Shown here in pieces: positions 12,014-19,160 of a DNA stretch of 19,332 nt; positions within the stretch are counted from its first letter, which is position 1; each line of letters opens with the position of its first letter. Below the pieces are notes generated by a model. It was not told the DNA's origin. It saw nothing but the letters and a program-made list of their open reading frames with translations, and searched no databases. Source of the DNA: Betaproteobacteria bacterium (GTDB lineage: Bacteria; Pseudomonadota; Gammaproteobacteria; Burkholderiales; Thiobacillaceae); the NCBI GenBank assembly GCA_020049245.1, contig JAIFLB010000019.1, positions 1 through 19,332 of the forward strand. Direction: 5' to 3'. The position numbers were made by a program, and so were the translations under genes.

Positions 12014-12108
12014 TGCGTTTGTGTGCTTTTGCCGATCTTGACAGTTCTTGATGCAACTGACCGGCGAGTATCATAAGTTACTAATATAACGAACCGAATG
12101 AGACTGCC

Positions 12109-13026
12109 ATGTTCACCCAGATCAACTCGACACCAGAATCCAGCGGCCGGCCCAGCGTCCACTCGAAAGTCCCCCCCTATCCAGGCCAGCAGCTTGATCA
12201 GTCTGAAACGCGCAAGCTGCTGAGCAGCATCAAGATTCCGCCGCAACCCGAAATCGTCATGGCGCTGATGCACGAGAAAAGCAGCGATGATCCCGACATC
12301 CAGAAAATTTCACGCTTGATCAGCAATGACGCCGGCATCGCCGCCGCCGTGTTGAAGACGGTCAACTCACCGTTTTATGCCTTGAATCGCAAGATCACTT
12401 CCGTTCAGCAGGCGGTTTCCGCGCTGGGCATGAAGAATATCGGCTCGTTGGTGATGGGCTTGGCGTTGCGCAACAGTGTGCCGGTCAAGGGCATGGATCA
12501 TTACTGGGAAACCACCAACCGTACTGCCGAATATGCGGTGATGCTGGCCCGCCAACTTGGCCTGCGCAATATCGATGAAATCCAGCTTTATGTCCTGTTT
12601 CATGACAGCGCCATGCCTTTGCTGCTGCAACGCTTTCCGGATTATCTCGATACCATGAAGCGAATTCCCGACACTCCGTGGATTCAAATTACCGAGTTGG
12701 AAGATAGCCGTCACAACACGAATCACGTCGCGGTGGGTGGCTTGCTGGCCCGCAACTGGGGGTTGCCGGACAAGGTGCGCGAAGCGATCCAGTGGCATCA
12801 CGACACCAGCGTGTTCGATGGCGAAATGGTCAGCAACGAAATTCGCACGTTGATTGCCGTTGGCCACGTCGCCGATCACATCCAGGAAATGACTTCCCGA
12901 CAATTGAATGAATGTTCCTGGGAAGCTTTCGGCGATTCCTGCCTGAAACATCTGATGCTGGGCGAAACCGAACTGCAGGATTTCATCGACGCCGCCCTGG
13001 AACAGTTGGAAGCCGCCGCAAGTTGA
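12109..13026 (+). CDS. HDOD-domain signalling protein
   Basis: This 305-residue cytoplasmic protein has an HDOD domain at about 38-240, the HD-related output domain found in bacterial signalling proteins. Visible are IKIPPQPEIV at the domain start, ISNDAGIAAAVLKTVNSPFY (about 71-90), the LGMKNIGSLVMGLALRN helix, LFHDSAMPLLLQ with the HD pair (165-166), and IQWHHD. Catalysis is not demonstrated for most HDOD proteins, and the metal ligands here are incomplete for an HD phosphodiesterase. The N-terminal ~35 residues are polar and probably disordered. The ATG at 12109 has only a weak purine stretch upstream. The next gene probably starts inside this one's stop codon. Such proteins often act near c-di-GMP or regulatory circuits, but the partner here is unknown. 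Confidence 0.88.
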   Translation: MFTQINSTPESSGRPSVHSKVPPYPGQQLDQSETRKLLSSIKIPPQPEIVMALMHEKSSDDPDIQKISRLISNDAGIAAAVLKTVNSPFYALNRKITSVQQAVSALGMKNIGSLVMGLALRNSVPVKGMDHYWETTNRTAEYAVMLARQLGLRNIDEIQLYVLFHDSAMPLLLQRFPDYLDTMKRIPDTPWIQITELEDSRHNTNHVAVGGLLARNWGLPDKVREAIQWHHDTSVFDGEMVSNEIRTLIAVGHVADHIQEMTSRQLNECSWEAFGDSCLKHLMLGETELQDFIDAALEQLEAAAS

Positions 13027-16000
13027 GTACTGGCTGGCAATTCTGGATCGATCGCGGCGGCACCTTCACCGATATCGTCGCCCGGCGTCCTGACGGTCAA
13101 CTGCAACAACGCAAGCTCCTGTCCGACAATCCCGAGCAATACCCGGATGCCGCCATCGCCGGCATTCGTTTGCAGCTCGGTCTGGCGCCGGCTGAGGCCA
13201 TACCTGAAGGCGTGATTGAAAGCGTCAAGATGGGCACCACAGTCGGCACCAATGCACTGCTGACTCACAACGGCGAGCCTGTCGTGCTGGTCACCACGAC
13301 AGGTTTCGGCGATGCGCTGACCATTGGCGATCAGGCGCGGCCGGACATCTTCGCGCTCGATATCCGCAAGCCAGCACCACTGCATTCTCGCGTCATCGAA
13401 GCAAATGAGCGCATCGCGGTCGATGGCGCGATCCTGCAAACCCTCGACGAAGCCGGCCTGTTGCAGGCGCTCACCGCAGCCCGTGGTGACGGTTTCCGCG
13501 CCTGCGCCATCGCTTTTCTGCATAGCTGGAAAAATCCGGCGCACGAACTGCGCGCAGGTGCACTCGCCCGCGCTGCCGGTTTCAGTCAGATCAGCCTGTC
13601 GCATCAAGCCAGCCCATTGATCAAATTCGTGCCGCGTGCGGAAACCGCTGTGCTCGACGCTGCCTTGTCGCCACCGGTTCGGCGCTATGCCGATCAGGTG
13701 GCCGCCGCCCTGCCCCGCGACGTCAAGCTGGAGTTCATGCAATCGAACGGCGGCCTGACCGATGCGGCGCATTTCCAGGGCAAGGACAGCGTGTTGTCCG
13801 GGCCAGCCGGCGGTCTGATCGGCATGGCCAAGGTCGGCCTGGCGGCGGGGTTCGACAAGTTGATTGGCTTCGACATGGGTGGCACTTCGACCGATGTTTC
13901 CCTGTTCTCCGGCGAGTTTGAACGTAGTCTGGACACGCGTTTGGGTGGCAAAGGCGCGGGGCATCGCATCCGCGTGCCAATGCTCGGCGTGCATACCGTC
14001 GCGGCTGGCGGTGGCTCGATCCTGCACTTGGACGGTGAGCGTCTGCTGGCCGGCCCCGCATCCGCCGGCAGCCTGCCTGGCCCAGCCTGTTATCGGCGCG
14101 GCGGCCCGCTGACGGTAACTGATGCCAACCTGCTGCTCGGCCACCTGCAGGCCGATTTCTTTCCCGCCGTGTTCGGCCCGCATGCTGATCAACCGCTCGA
14201 TGCCGATGTGGTACGCGCCGCCTTCGCTGAACAGGCCGCAAACCTCAATTCCACCCTGAATCTGGCTTACAGCCCGGAACAACTGGCCGCCGGCTATCTC
14301 GACATCGCCGTCGAGCACATGGCCGACGCCATTCGCCATATCACCCTGGCACGCGGCGTCAATCCAGCCGACTTCACGCTGGTCGGGTTCGGCGGCGCCG
14401 GCGGCCAGCACGCCTGCGCCGTGGCGGCCCGACTGGGTATCCGGCAAGTGCTGATTTCGCCGTTTGCGGCGGTGTTGTCGGCGTATGGCATTGGGTTGGC
14501 TGAGCGGCGAGAAGTCCGCCAAACGCCGGTAGAACAACCGCTCGCCGATGTGATCGGTAGGTTGGGCAAAGCGGAGCGTGCCCAACATTCCACACTCCGA
14601 GGTTGGGCACGCTCCGCTTTGCCCAACCTACTTGATAACGCCGACGGCGTTAGACATCGCGCCTTGCTGCGTTACGCAGGCGCCGACACTGTGCTGACTG
14701 TTGCATTGAGCGAACCAGATGCAATGCGCGCCGCCTTTCACGCCGAGCACCGCGCCCGTTTCGGTTTTGCCGACCCCGCGCGCGAACTAATCTGCGTCGC
14801 ACTGGAAAGCGAAACGGTCAGCGGCGGTGGCGAGACGCAAACGTTGGCTGATTTGCCCATCACTCCATCCGCGCCGCTTGCCTCACGTTCTGTTTTTTTC
14901 GCTGACGCCTGGCACGCTGTTCCCGTGTACCAACGCGAACACATTGCGGTTACGCAGACGTTGACTGGCCCGGTGCTGATCGTCGAAGCCGGCTCGACGC
15001 TGGTCGTCGAACCTGGCTGGCGTGTCTCGCTGACCAAGCGCGGCGACCTGCTGCTGACCTCGGCAAGCGCCAACCAGCGCCGCCCCGATCCCGCACGTCC
15101 GGACCCGACCTGGCTGACGCTGTTCAACCGCCGTTTCATGAGCATCGCCGAAGACATGGGCCGTGCGCTGCAGAACAGCGCCCGCTCGGTGAACATCCGC
15201 GAACGGCTGGACTTTTCCTGCGCATTGTTCGACGCCGCCGGCAACCTGATCGCCAACGCGCCGCATATCCCGGTGCATCTGGGCAGCATGGGCGATTCAG
15301 TGCGCGCCATCCTGAATGCGTTCGGCGCCCAACTGCGGCCGGGCGATGCCTGGCTGATCAACTCGCCCTACGCCGGCGGCACGCATCTGCCGGACATCAC
15401 CGTGGTGTCGCCGATCTTCAGCGAAGATGGCCGCACGCTGCGCTACTTCACCGCCAGCCGCGCACATCACGCCGATGTCGGCGGCATCAGCCCGGGATCG
15501 ATGCCGGCCAACAGCCGCCATATTGACCAGGAAGGCTGTCGATCCGACGGGCTGTTGATCGTGCGCGACGGCCGCCTGCTGGATGCTGAAGTACGCGCTT
15601 GGCTGACCAGCAACACTGAGCCAGCCCGCAATCCCGAGCAGAATCTGGCCGACCTCGCCGCTCAGGCCGCCGCCAACACGCTGGGCGAGCGACGCATGCG
15701 GCAACTGGAAGGCGAAGTCGGCGCCGAAGCGGTAGCCGCCTATATGGGTTTCGTGCAGGACAACGCCGAGGCGGCGGTGAAACGCTTGCTGAGCCGTTTG
15801 CATGACGGTGCATTCACGTTGCCGCTGGACGATGGCAGCAAAATTGCGGTTTCGATTCAAATCGACGCGACCGCCCAGCGCGCCTGCATAGATTTCTCCG
15901 GCAGCAGCCCGCAACAGCCGGGCAACCTCAACGCGCCGGCCAGCATCGTGCATTCCGCCGTGCTGTATGTGTTCCGCACGCTGATCGACAGCGATATTCC

Positions 16001-16658
16001 GCTCAATGCCGGCGTGCTGCGGCCGCTCGACATCCTTCTGCCAACGGCCTCGCTGTTGAATCCGGTTTATCCAGCTGCGGTCGTCGCCGGCAATGTGGAA
16101 ACCTCGCAGAACATCGTCGATGCGCTCTACGGCGCACTCGGCGCGCTGGCCGCCAGCCAGGGCAGCATGAACAATTTCAGCTTCGGCGACGGCCAGTATC
16201 AGTATTACGAAACGGTCTGTGGCGGCGCCGGCGCCGGACCGGGCTTTGCCGGTGCCAGCGCGGTGCATAGCCACATGACCAATTCGCGCCTGACCGACCC
16301 GGAAGTGATGGAACTCAACTTCCCGGTGCGGCTGGAACGCTTCGGCATCCGCCAAGGCTCCGGCGGCGCGGGGAAATTCCCCGGCGGCGATGGCGTCGAG
16401 CGCCGGATTCGTTTTCTCGCGCCGATGCAGGCGAATCTGCTCGCCGTGCGGCGGCACGTCGCCCCCTTCGGCATGGCTGGCGGCGCGGATGGCAAGACCG
16501 GCCGGCAATGGATCGAGCGCGCCACGGGCGAGGTCGAACAACTGCCCGGCATCGCTCAATTCCAGCTTGCAGCTGGTGATGTCTTTGTCCTGCAGACACC
16601 TGGCGGCGGCGGCTTTGGCGGCGATGAGCAACACCTGGGAAATTTCAACGCCGCTTAG
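13023..16658 (+). CDS. Fused hydantoinase A/B protein, 5-oxoprolinase-type
   Basis: This 1211-residue cytoplasmic protein fuses HyuA-like (about 1-690) and HyuB-like (about 695-1200) halves, as in ATP-dependent 5-oxoprolinase, which opens 5-oxoproline to glutamate. The A half shows the phosphate-binding WIDRGGTFTDIV (8-19), MGTTVGTNALL and GFDMGGTSTDVSLF (about 280-293). The B half shows NSPYAGGTHLPDITV (about 780) and RAHHADVGGISPGSMP (about 813), and the protein ends with the Gly-rich GGGGFGG. The start is inferred as TTG at 13023, whose last two bases begin the HDOD stop (TTGA overlap). It gives MSTGWQFWIDRGG, a normal N terminus. Longer in-frame starts would lie inside the HDOD gene. Residues about 512-536 are encoded by a repeat doublet (14557-14631), so this stretch may be non-native. 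A hydantoinase acting on another lactam is the alternative. Confidence 0.88.
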   Translation: MSTGWQFWIDRGGTFTDIVARRPDGQLQQRKLLSDNPEQYPDAAIAGIRLQLGLAPAEAIPEGVIESVKMGTTVGTNALLTHNGEPVVLVTTTGFGDALTIGDQARPDIFALDIRKPAPLHSRVIEANERIAVDGAILQTLDEAGLLQALTAARGDGFRACAIAFLHSWKNPAHELRAGALARAAGFSQISLSHQASPLIKFVPRAETAVLDAALSPPVRRYADQVAAALPRDVKLEFMQSNGGLTDAAHFQGKDSVLSGPAGGLIGMAKVGLAAGFDKLIGFDMGGTSTDVSLFSGEFERSLDTRLGGKGAGHRIRVPMLGVHTVAAGGGSILHLDGERLLAGPASAGSLPGPACYRRGGPLTVTDANLLLGHLQADFFPAVFGPHADQPLDADVVRAAFAEQAANLNSTLNLAYSPEQLAAGYLDIAVEHMADAIRHITLARGVNPADFTLVGFGGAGGQHACAVAARLGIRQVLISPFAAVLSAYGIGLAERREVRQTPVEQPLADVIGRLGKAERAQHSTLRGWARSALPNLLDNADGVRHRALLRYAGADTVLTVALSEPDAMRAAFHAEHRARFGFADPARELICVALESETVSGGGETQTLADLPITPSAPLASRSVFFADAWHAVPVYQREHIAVTQTLTGPVLIVEAGSTLVVEPGWRVSLTKRGDLLLTSASANQRRPDPARPDPTWLTLFNRRFMSIAEDMGRALQNSARSVNIRERLDFSCALFDAAGNLIANAPHIPVHLGSMGDSVRAILNAFGAQLRPGDAWLINSPYAGGTHLPDITVVSPIFSEDGRTLRYFTASRAHHADVGGISPGSMPANSRHIDQEGCRSDGLLIVRDGRLLDAEVRAWLTSNTEPARNPEQNLADLAAQAAANTLGERRMRQLEGEVGAEAVAAYMGFVQDNAEAAVKRLLSRLHDGAFTLPLDDGSKIAVSIQIDATAQRACIDFSGSSPQQPGNLNAPASIVHSAVLYVFRTLIDSDIPLNAGVLRPLDILLPTASLLNPVYPAAVVAGNVETSQNIVDALYGALGALAASQGSMNNFSFGDGQYQYYETVCGGAGAGPGFAGASAVHSHMTNSRLTDPEVMELNFPVRLERFGIRQGSGGAGKFPGGDGVERRIRFLAPMQANLLAVRRHVAPFGMAGGADGKTGRQWIERATGEVEQLPGIAQFQLAAGDVFVLQTPGGGGFGGDEQHLGNFNAA
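14557..14631. repeat. GTAGG inverted-repeat doublet inside the hydantoinase gene
   Basis: Two perfect 30-bp inverted arms (14557-14586 and 14602-14631) flank a 15-bp spacer. Each arm starts at its outer end with GTAG and carries its own small hairpin, GTTGGGCA and TGCCCAAC around a 10-base loop. The total is 75 bp, 25 codons, and the host frame stays open through it. The architecture matches the element at 18121-18194. Such doublets normally lie between genes. Confidence 0.93.
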
Positions 16659-16870
16659 CGAAACTCGGCCAACATGGTCGCTTCACGCGCACGTTTGATC
16701 TTCAGCCGTGTTGTTGGCACCGGCGCCAAACGTCGATCCGTCTGAGCCTGCAAACTGATTTTTTCCGCACCGCCACGTGGCACTTGCGCCATCGGCTGGT
16801 TGCTGACGCCCTGCCCCGCCACCTGGGTTGCCGCAATGAATAAAAGCACTGCAAGTTGTTCCGAGAACAT
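16655..16870 (-). CDS. Small predicted exported protein (71 aa), unknown function
   Basis: The frame opens with ATG at 16870 preceded by an excellent GGAGG Shine-Dalgarno six bases upstream, which is the main reason to believe it. The N terminus (EQLAVLLFIAATQVAGQG, from residue 4) is a hydrophobic segment ending in small residues, like a signal peptide, although it lacks the usual positive start. The remaining ~50 residues are polar and basic (for example RLKIKRAREA). There is no cysteine and no known domain. It is convergent with the hydantoinase gene, overlapping its end by 4 bp, and divergent from the HTH regulator gene across a 192-bp operator-rich gap. I infer that the regulator controls it. 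A membrane-anchored peptide or a spurious frame are alternatives. Confidence 0.6.
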   Translation of the reverse strand: MFSEQLAVLLFIAATQVAGQGVSNQPMAQVPRGGAEKISLQAQTDRRLAPVPTTRLKIKRAREATMLAEFR

Positions 16871-16945
16871 GTTGAGCCTCCATCGGGTTGACCGGCACGC
16901 GCCGGATGATGTGAAGGCTAGAGATCGCCCCGCCGTCTCGTTAGC

Positions 16946-17001
16946 AACCGGGTTGCAACCTGGACGGCCAACCCGGTTTGAACCGGCAGACCAACCAGGT
17001 T
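16946..17001. promoter_or_regulatory. Array of five AACC-N-GGTT-like operator sites
   Basis: Five sites sit between the divergent small-protein and HTH-regulator genes: AACCGGGTT (16946-16954), AACCTGGAC (16957), AACCCGGTT (16970-16978), AACCGGCAG (16981) and AACCAGGTT (16993-17001). Sites 1, 3 and 5 are full palindromes; 2 and 4 keep one half. Centres are 11, 13, 11 and 12 bp apart, close to a helical turn, so bound proteins would lie on one face of the DNA. The last site runs into the regulator's candidate -35 box. Confidence 0.7.
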
Positions 17002-17003
17002 GG

Positions 17004-17033
17004 TTGTCACGCTATGCTTCAGCCGTCTATGCT
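17004..17033 (+). promoter_or_regulatory. Candidate promoter of the HTH regulator gene
   Basis: TTGTCA (17004-17009) and TATGCT (17028-17033) are separated by 18 bp, which would place the start of transcription about 20-25 bases before the ATG at 17063. The -35 box abuts the fifth operator site, an arrangement that suits autorepression. GGAGG lies at 17051-17055 as the ribosome binding site. Confidence 0.5.
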
Positions 17034-17062
17034 GAACTCACACTCGCCACGGAGGACACGCC

Positions 17063-17899
17063 ATGCCTTACCTGCAGGAACAATGGAATAGCCACGGTCG
17101 CCAGCTCAGCCCGCTGCGTCGCTACAGCAGCCAGCGCGAATTCGAAGCCGACTGGATCGGCTCGCTGCGGCGGCGCTACAGCCTGTCGCAGGAAGCGCTG
17201 GCGGTACTCGCCAATGTCTCGGTGACCACCGTACAGAACTGGGAAAACCCGCAAAGCAGCAAGAGCATCGCGCCGCACAACCAGGATCGATTGCGCGATA
17301 TCGAGCGCGATTTATGGATCAAATCGCATGTCACGCTGCTTGAGCCCTGCCCGCCTTTCCTGCGCGCACTCTATGATCTGCTCAGTTCGAACAAGGACAG
17401 CAGTGCACAAGGCCTGGCCGAATACCTGATCGGCAGCATGCCGGAACACGACCCGGAACGGCCACGCCTGCTGCACTGGGCCGGCCTCGCCCACAGCATC
17501 GCCGACCCGGTTTCGAGCAAGGCGCGCGAGTATCAGAATGCCGCGCTGAAAGCGCTCGGCAAGAGCAAGACCCCGCTCGCTGCAGCAGTGGAAAACGAAA
17601 TTCTTGGCAGCCAGTTCGAAGATCTGATGACCCAGGCGCCCGGCCCGGAACGCCAGGAAACAGGCCGCCATCTGCTTGCCGCCTGCGAACGACTGTATCA
17701 ACGCGATCATCAGGCCGCCTACAAATGGAATGCGCTGGAAGTGGCTTGCCGCACACCGCTGCCGGCGGCCACGCAATACGACCTGCTGGGCGAATTGAAT
17801 CAATTGCTCGGCGAAAACGCCGTCCGTCGCAAGATTCAATCCGACGACGCCTATGAAGCGCTGCGCACCGCGCCGGTCGGTTCAGCCGCGTTGAATTGA
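17063..17899 (+). CDS. XRE-like helix-turn-helix regulator with a helical C-terminal domain
   Basis: This 278-residue predicted DNA-binding protein has a helix-turn-helix at about 33-63 (LSQEALAVLANVSVTTVQNW), like lambda-repressor/XRE proteins. The sequence before it is short and basic. After it come about 200 residues that look all alpha-helical, with spaced Ala/Leu/Tyr patterns (for example REYQNAALKALGKS, 155-168). These could be tetratricopeptide-like, though I cannot confirm repeats by eye. GGAGG lies seven bases before the ATG at 17063. The gene sits beside a five-site operator array. A 59-residue exported protein follows 13 bp downstream, and a second small exported protein is divergent. 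I infer autoregulation and control of the two small genes. No specific family name can be given. Confidence 0.8.
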   Translation: MPYLQEQWNSHGRQLSPLRRYSSQREFEADWIGSLRRRYSLSQEALAVLANVSVTTVQNWENPQSSKSIAPHNQDRLRDIERDLWIKSHVTLLEPCPPFLRALYDLLSSNKDSSAQGLAEYLIGSMPEHDPERPRLLHWAGLAHSIADPVSSKAREYQNAALKALGKSKTPLAAAVENEILGSQFEDLMTQAPGPERQETGRHLLAACERLYQRDHQAAYKWNALEVACRTPLPAATQYDLLGELNQLLGENAVRRKIQSDDAYEALRTAPVGSAALN

Positions 17900-17912
17900 G
17901 GGGGGACGCAAC

Positions 17913-18092
17913 ATGACAACCCGCTTCAATTCCATCCTTGGTCGCCTTGCCCTGCTGGCTTGCCTGAGCCTGAGCGGTTTGGCGCATGCGAGTGTGCCAC
18001 CTGCCTCGCAAAACCTGGTCGCGGCTCAGCAAAGCGTCAGCACCACCCTGGCCTGGCAGCGCGTCGGCTCACCGCTCAGTCTTAACGCCTGA
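17913..18092 (+). CDS. Small secreted protein (59 aa), unknown function
   Basis: A short frame follows the HTH regulator gene after 13 bp, with a strong AGGGGGGA ribosome site six bases before its ATG. It begins with a textbook signal peptide: a basic start (TTRFNSILGR), a hydrophobic core (LALLACLSLSGL) and an AHA cleavage site after residue 26. About 33 mature residues remain, beginning SVPPASQNLVAAQQ and ending SPLSLNA. They contain no cysteine and one Trp. The core Cys17 is not followed by a lipobox pattern. Spacing indicates co-transcription and probably coupled translation with the regulator. It may be a peptide ligand or effector, or simply a short periplasmic protein. The 3' end lies 4 bp before the hairpin at 18096-18118. 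Confidence 0.65.
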   Translation: MTTRFNSILGRLALLACLSLSGLAHASVPPASQNLVAAQQSVSTTLAWQRVGSPLSLNA

Positions 18093-18095
18093 AAT

Positions 18096-18118
18096 CTGCC
18101 GCCCAATGTCGGCGGCAG
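18096..18118. repeat. 23-bp hairpin, copy 1 of a local duplication
   Basis: CTGCCGCC and GGCGGCAG form a perfect 8-bp stem around a seven-base loop. All but one of the 23 bases recur at 18233-18255. It lies just after the stop of the 59-residue protein and may act as a weak terminator, although no T tract follows. Confidence 0.75.
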
Positions 18119-18120
18119 AC

Positions 18121-18194
18121 GTAGGATGGGCCAAGCGCAGCGGGCCCATCAACGCGCAACGACAGATGGGCCCGCTTCGCTTGGCCCATCCTAC
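18121..18194. repeat. GTAGG inverted-repeat doublet, intergenic copy
   Basis: Two 30-bp arms (18121-18150 and 18165-18194) are inverses with one mismatch and flank a 14-bp spacer. The outer ends are GTAGGATGGGCC and GGCCCATCCTAC. The architecture (30-14-30) matches the doublet at 14557-14631, with variant sequence: GATGGGCC here instead of GTTGGGCA. It separates the two copies of the 23-bp hairpin. Confidence 0.93.
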
Positions 18195-18216
18195 CCGGGT
18201 GAAAGCCGCTGAAGGT

Positions 18217-18861
18217 TCAATCCACCCTCAAACTGCTGCCCAATGTCGGCGGCAGGCGCGGCAGGGTGATGGCCGGGAACTCGCCGGTCAACGCGTGCAG
18301 GAACGCGATGATGTCGGCGGCCTGCGTATCCGTCAGCGCCACATTCATTTGCGCCGCCGCCATCACGCGCACGGCCTGCTCCAGCGTCGGTACCGCGCCG
18401 TTGTGGAAGTACGGCGCGGTGAGCGCGACATTGCGCAGCGTCGGCACCTTGTATTTATGCCGGTCCGACTCGCGGCCGGTGGCGGCAAAGCGGCCGCTGT
18501 CCTCGCGCAGGCGGTATTGATCGACGAAATCGCCATCATGAAACGGGAAGACAGCGAAGTGTCCGCCCGGTTTGCGCGGTCCGCCGAACAGGGGTTCCTG
18601 GTGGCAACCTGTGCAACCCAGCTGATCAAACTGCTGCAGGCCGCGCACCTGTTGCACCGTCATCGCGCCGGCATCGCCCTGTGCCCAGCGGTCGTAAGGG
18701 CTGTTCGGCGTGATCAGCGTGCGCTCGAAGGCGGCGACCGCCCTGGCGGCGTTGTCGATGCTGACTGGTTCCTTGCCGAGTTCGATCCTGGCGGCGCTCA
18801 TCGGGTTGTCGCTCGGAACAGAACGGCGAGAAAAAGATATGCCTGCAGTGAGCCGACGCAA
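18217..18861 (-). pseudogene. Di-haem cytochrome c peroxidase (CcpA/MauG family), 5'-truncated
   Basis: The frame encodes the C-terminal half of a periplasmic di-haem peroxidase, a family that reduces hydrogen peroxide with electrons from small cytochromes. Recognisable from about residue 22 are ARIELGKEPVSIDNAARAV and AAFERTLITP, the haem site CTGCH (83-87), KYKVPTLRNVALTAPYFHNG, and TDTQAADIIAFLHALTGEFP. The full-length family has about 320-350 residues with a signal peptide and a first CxxCH domain, and both are missing here. The first ~20 residues do not resemble the family, and no good ribosome site precedes the possible start at 18801. The break lies a few tens of bases from the repeat at 18898. 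The C terminus runs into the duplicated hairpin. I infer a non-functional remnant. Confidence 0.8.
18233..18255. repeat. 23-bp hairpin, copy 2 of a local duplication
   Basis: It is nearly identical to 18096-18118, with one base different in the left arm (CTGCTGCC). Here it encodes LPPTLGSS at the C terminus of the cytochrome c peroxidase remnant on the minus strand. The two copies lie on either side of the 74-bp GTAGG doublet. Confidence 0.7.
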
Positions 18862-18897
18862 GCGGGGGCGGCAAGGATGAATAGATTTAACCTAAAT

Positions 18898-19043
18898 CCG
18901 GCAGTTGGTGGTGTTGTAGGAGCGTCCGCTTGCGGCGCGAGCGTTGCGGGATCGGCCCGCAAGCGGAGCCTCCTACAGCGTTTTCCACCTCACCCGACAG
19001 GTGAATGGGGAAATCGGCATCTCGCCAGTATCCATGCGGCTTC
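18898..19043 (+). repeat. Long palindromic repeat, copy 2
   Basis: This is the same unit, in the same orientation, as 326-470. Hairpin arms GTTGTAGGAG (18913-18922) and CTCCTACA (18970-18977) enclose CCGCTTGCGG (18926-18935) and CCGCAAGCGG (18957-18966). The left flank CCGGCAGTTG is identical. The right tail shares GGTGAAT, GAAATCGGC and CTCGCCAG. The hairpin loop and some tail bases differ, so the two copies are not a recent exact duplication. Confidence 0.85.
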
Positions 19044-19103
19044 ATGGAGAAAAATCCGAACTCAACTGAAGTTTCCAGGTTTAATCGGATCATGGTCGCA
19101 CTC

Positions 19104-19144
19104 AAAAAAATGCCCGGCTCACCTTGCGGATTGGCCGGGCAAAA
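19104..19144 (-). terminator. Rho-independent terminator of the gene ending at 19205
   Basis: On the minus strand a GCCCGGC/GCCGGGC stem (19140-19134 and 19118-19112) with a loop of about 15 bases is followed, after one A, by seven T residues (19110-19104). This is a textbook intrinsic terminator about 60 bases after the stop codon of the minus-strand gene at the window's right edge. Confidence 0.85.
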
Positions 19145-19160
19145 CGAGGAGACAAGGTGA

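Larger units (their letters stand above)
11681..12108. other. AT-rich intergenic region between dapD and the HDOD gene
   Basis: This 428-bp stretch has no gene. The first part carries a structured inverted repeat (11728-11771). From about 11860 to 12095 it is strikingly AT-rich relative to the window. That part contains a perfect 13-bp palindrome (11873-11885) and a large AT inverted repeat (11961-12013). A TTGACA at 12038-12043 has no -10 at a normal distance. TATCAT at 12069-12074 and TATAAC at 12085-12090 are candidate -10 boxes without good partners. The promoter of the HDOD gene most likely lies here. Confidence 0.6.

Noticed and set aside
12038..12074. TTGACA ... TATCAT promoter for the HDOD gene
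   Set aside because: The spacer is 25 bp, far from the 16-18 bp a standard promoter needs. Both boxes are noted, but no promoter is called.
12876..14588. 570-codon open frame on the minus strand
   Set aside because: It is antisense to the HDOD end and the hydantoinase A half, shows no recognisable motif, and starts inside the palindromic doublet.
12912..16658. Hydantoinase start at 12912
   Set aside because: The extra 37 residues are a frame-shifted mirror of the HDOD C terminus, and family proteins begin just before the IDRGGTFTD motif.
16946..17001. CRISPR-like array
   Set aside because: The repeated units are only 9 bp with 2-4 bp between them, and there are no spacers or cas genes. Operator sites fit better.
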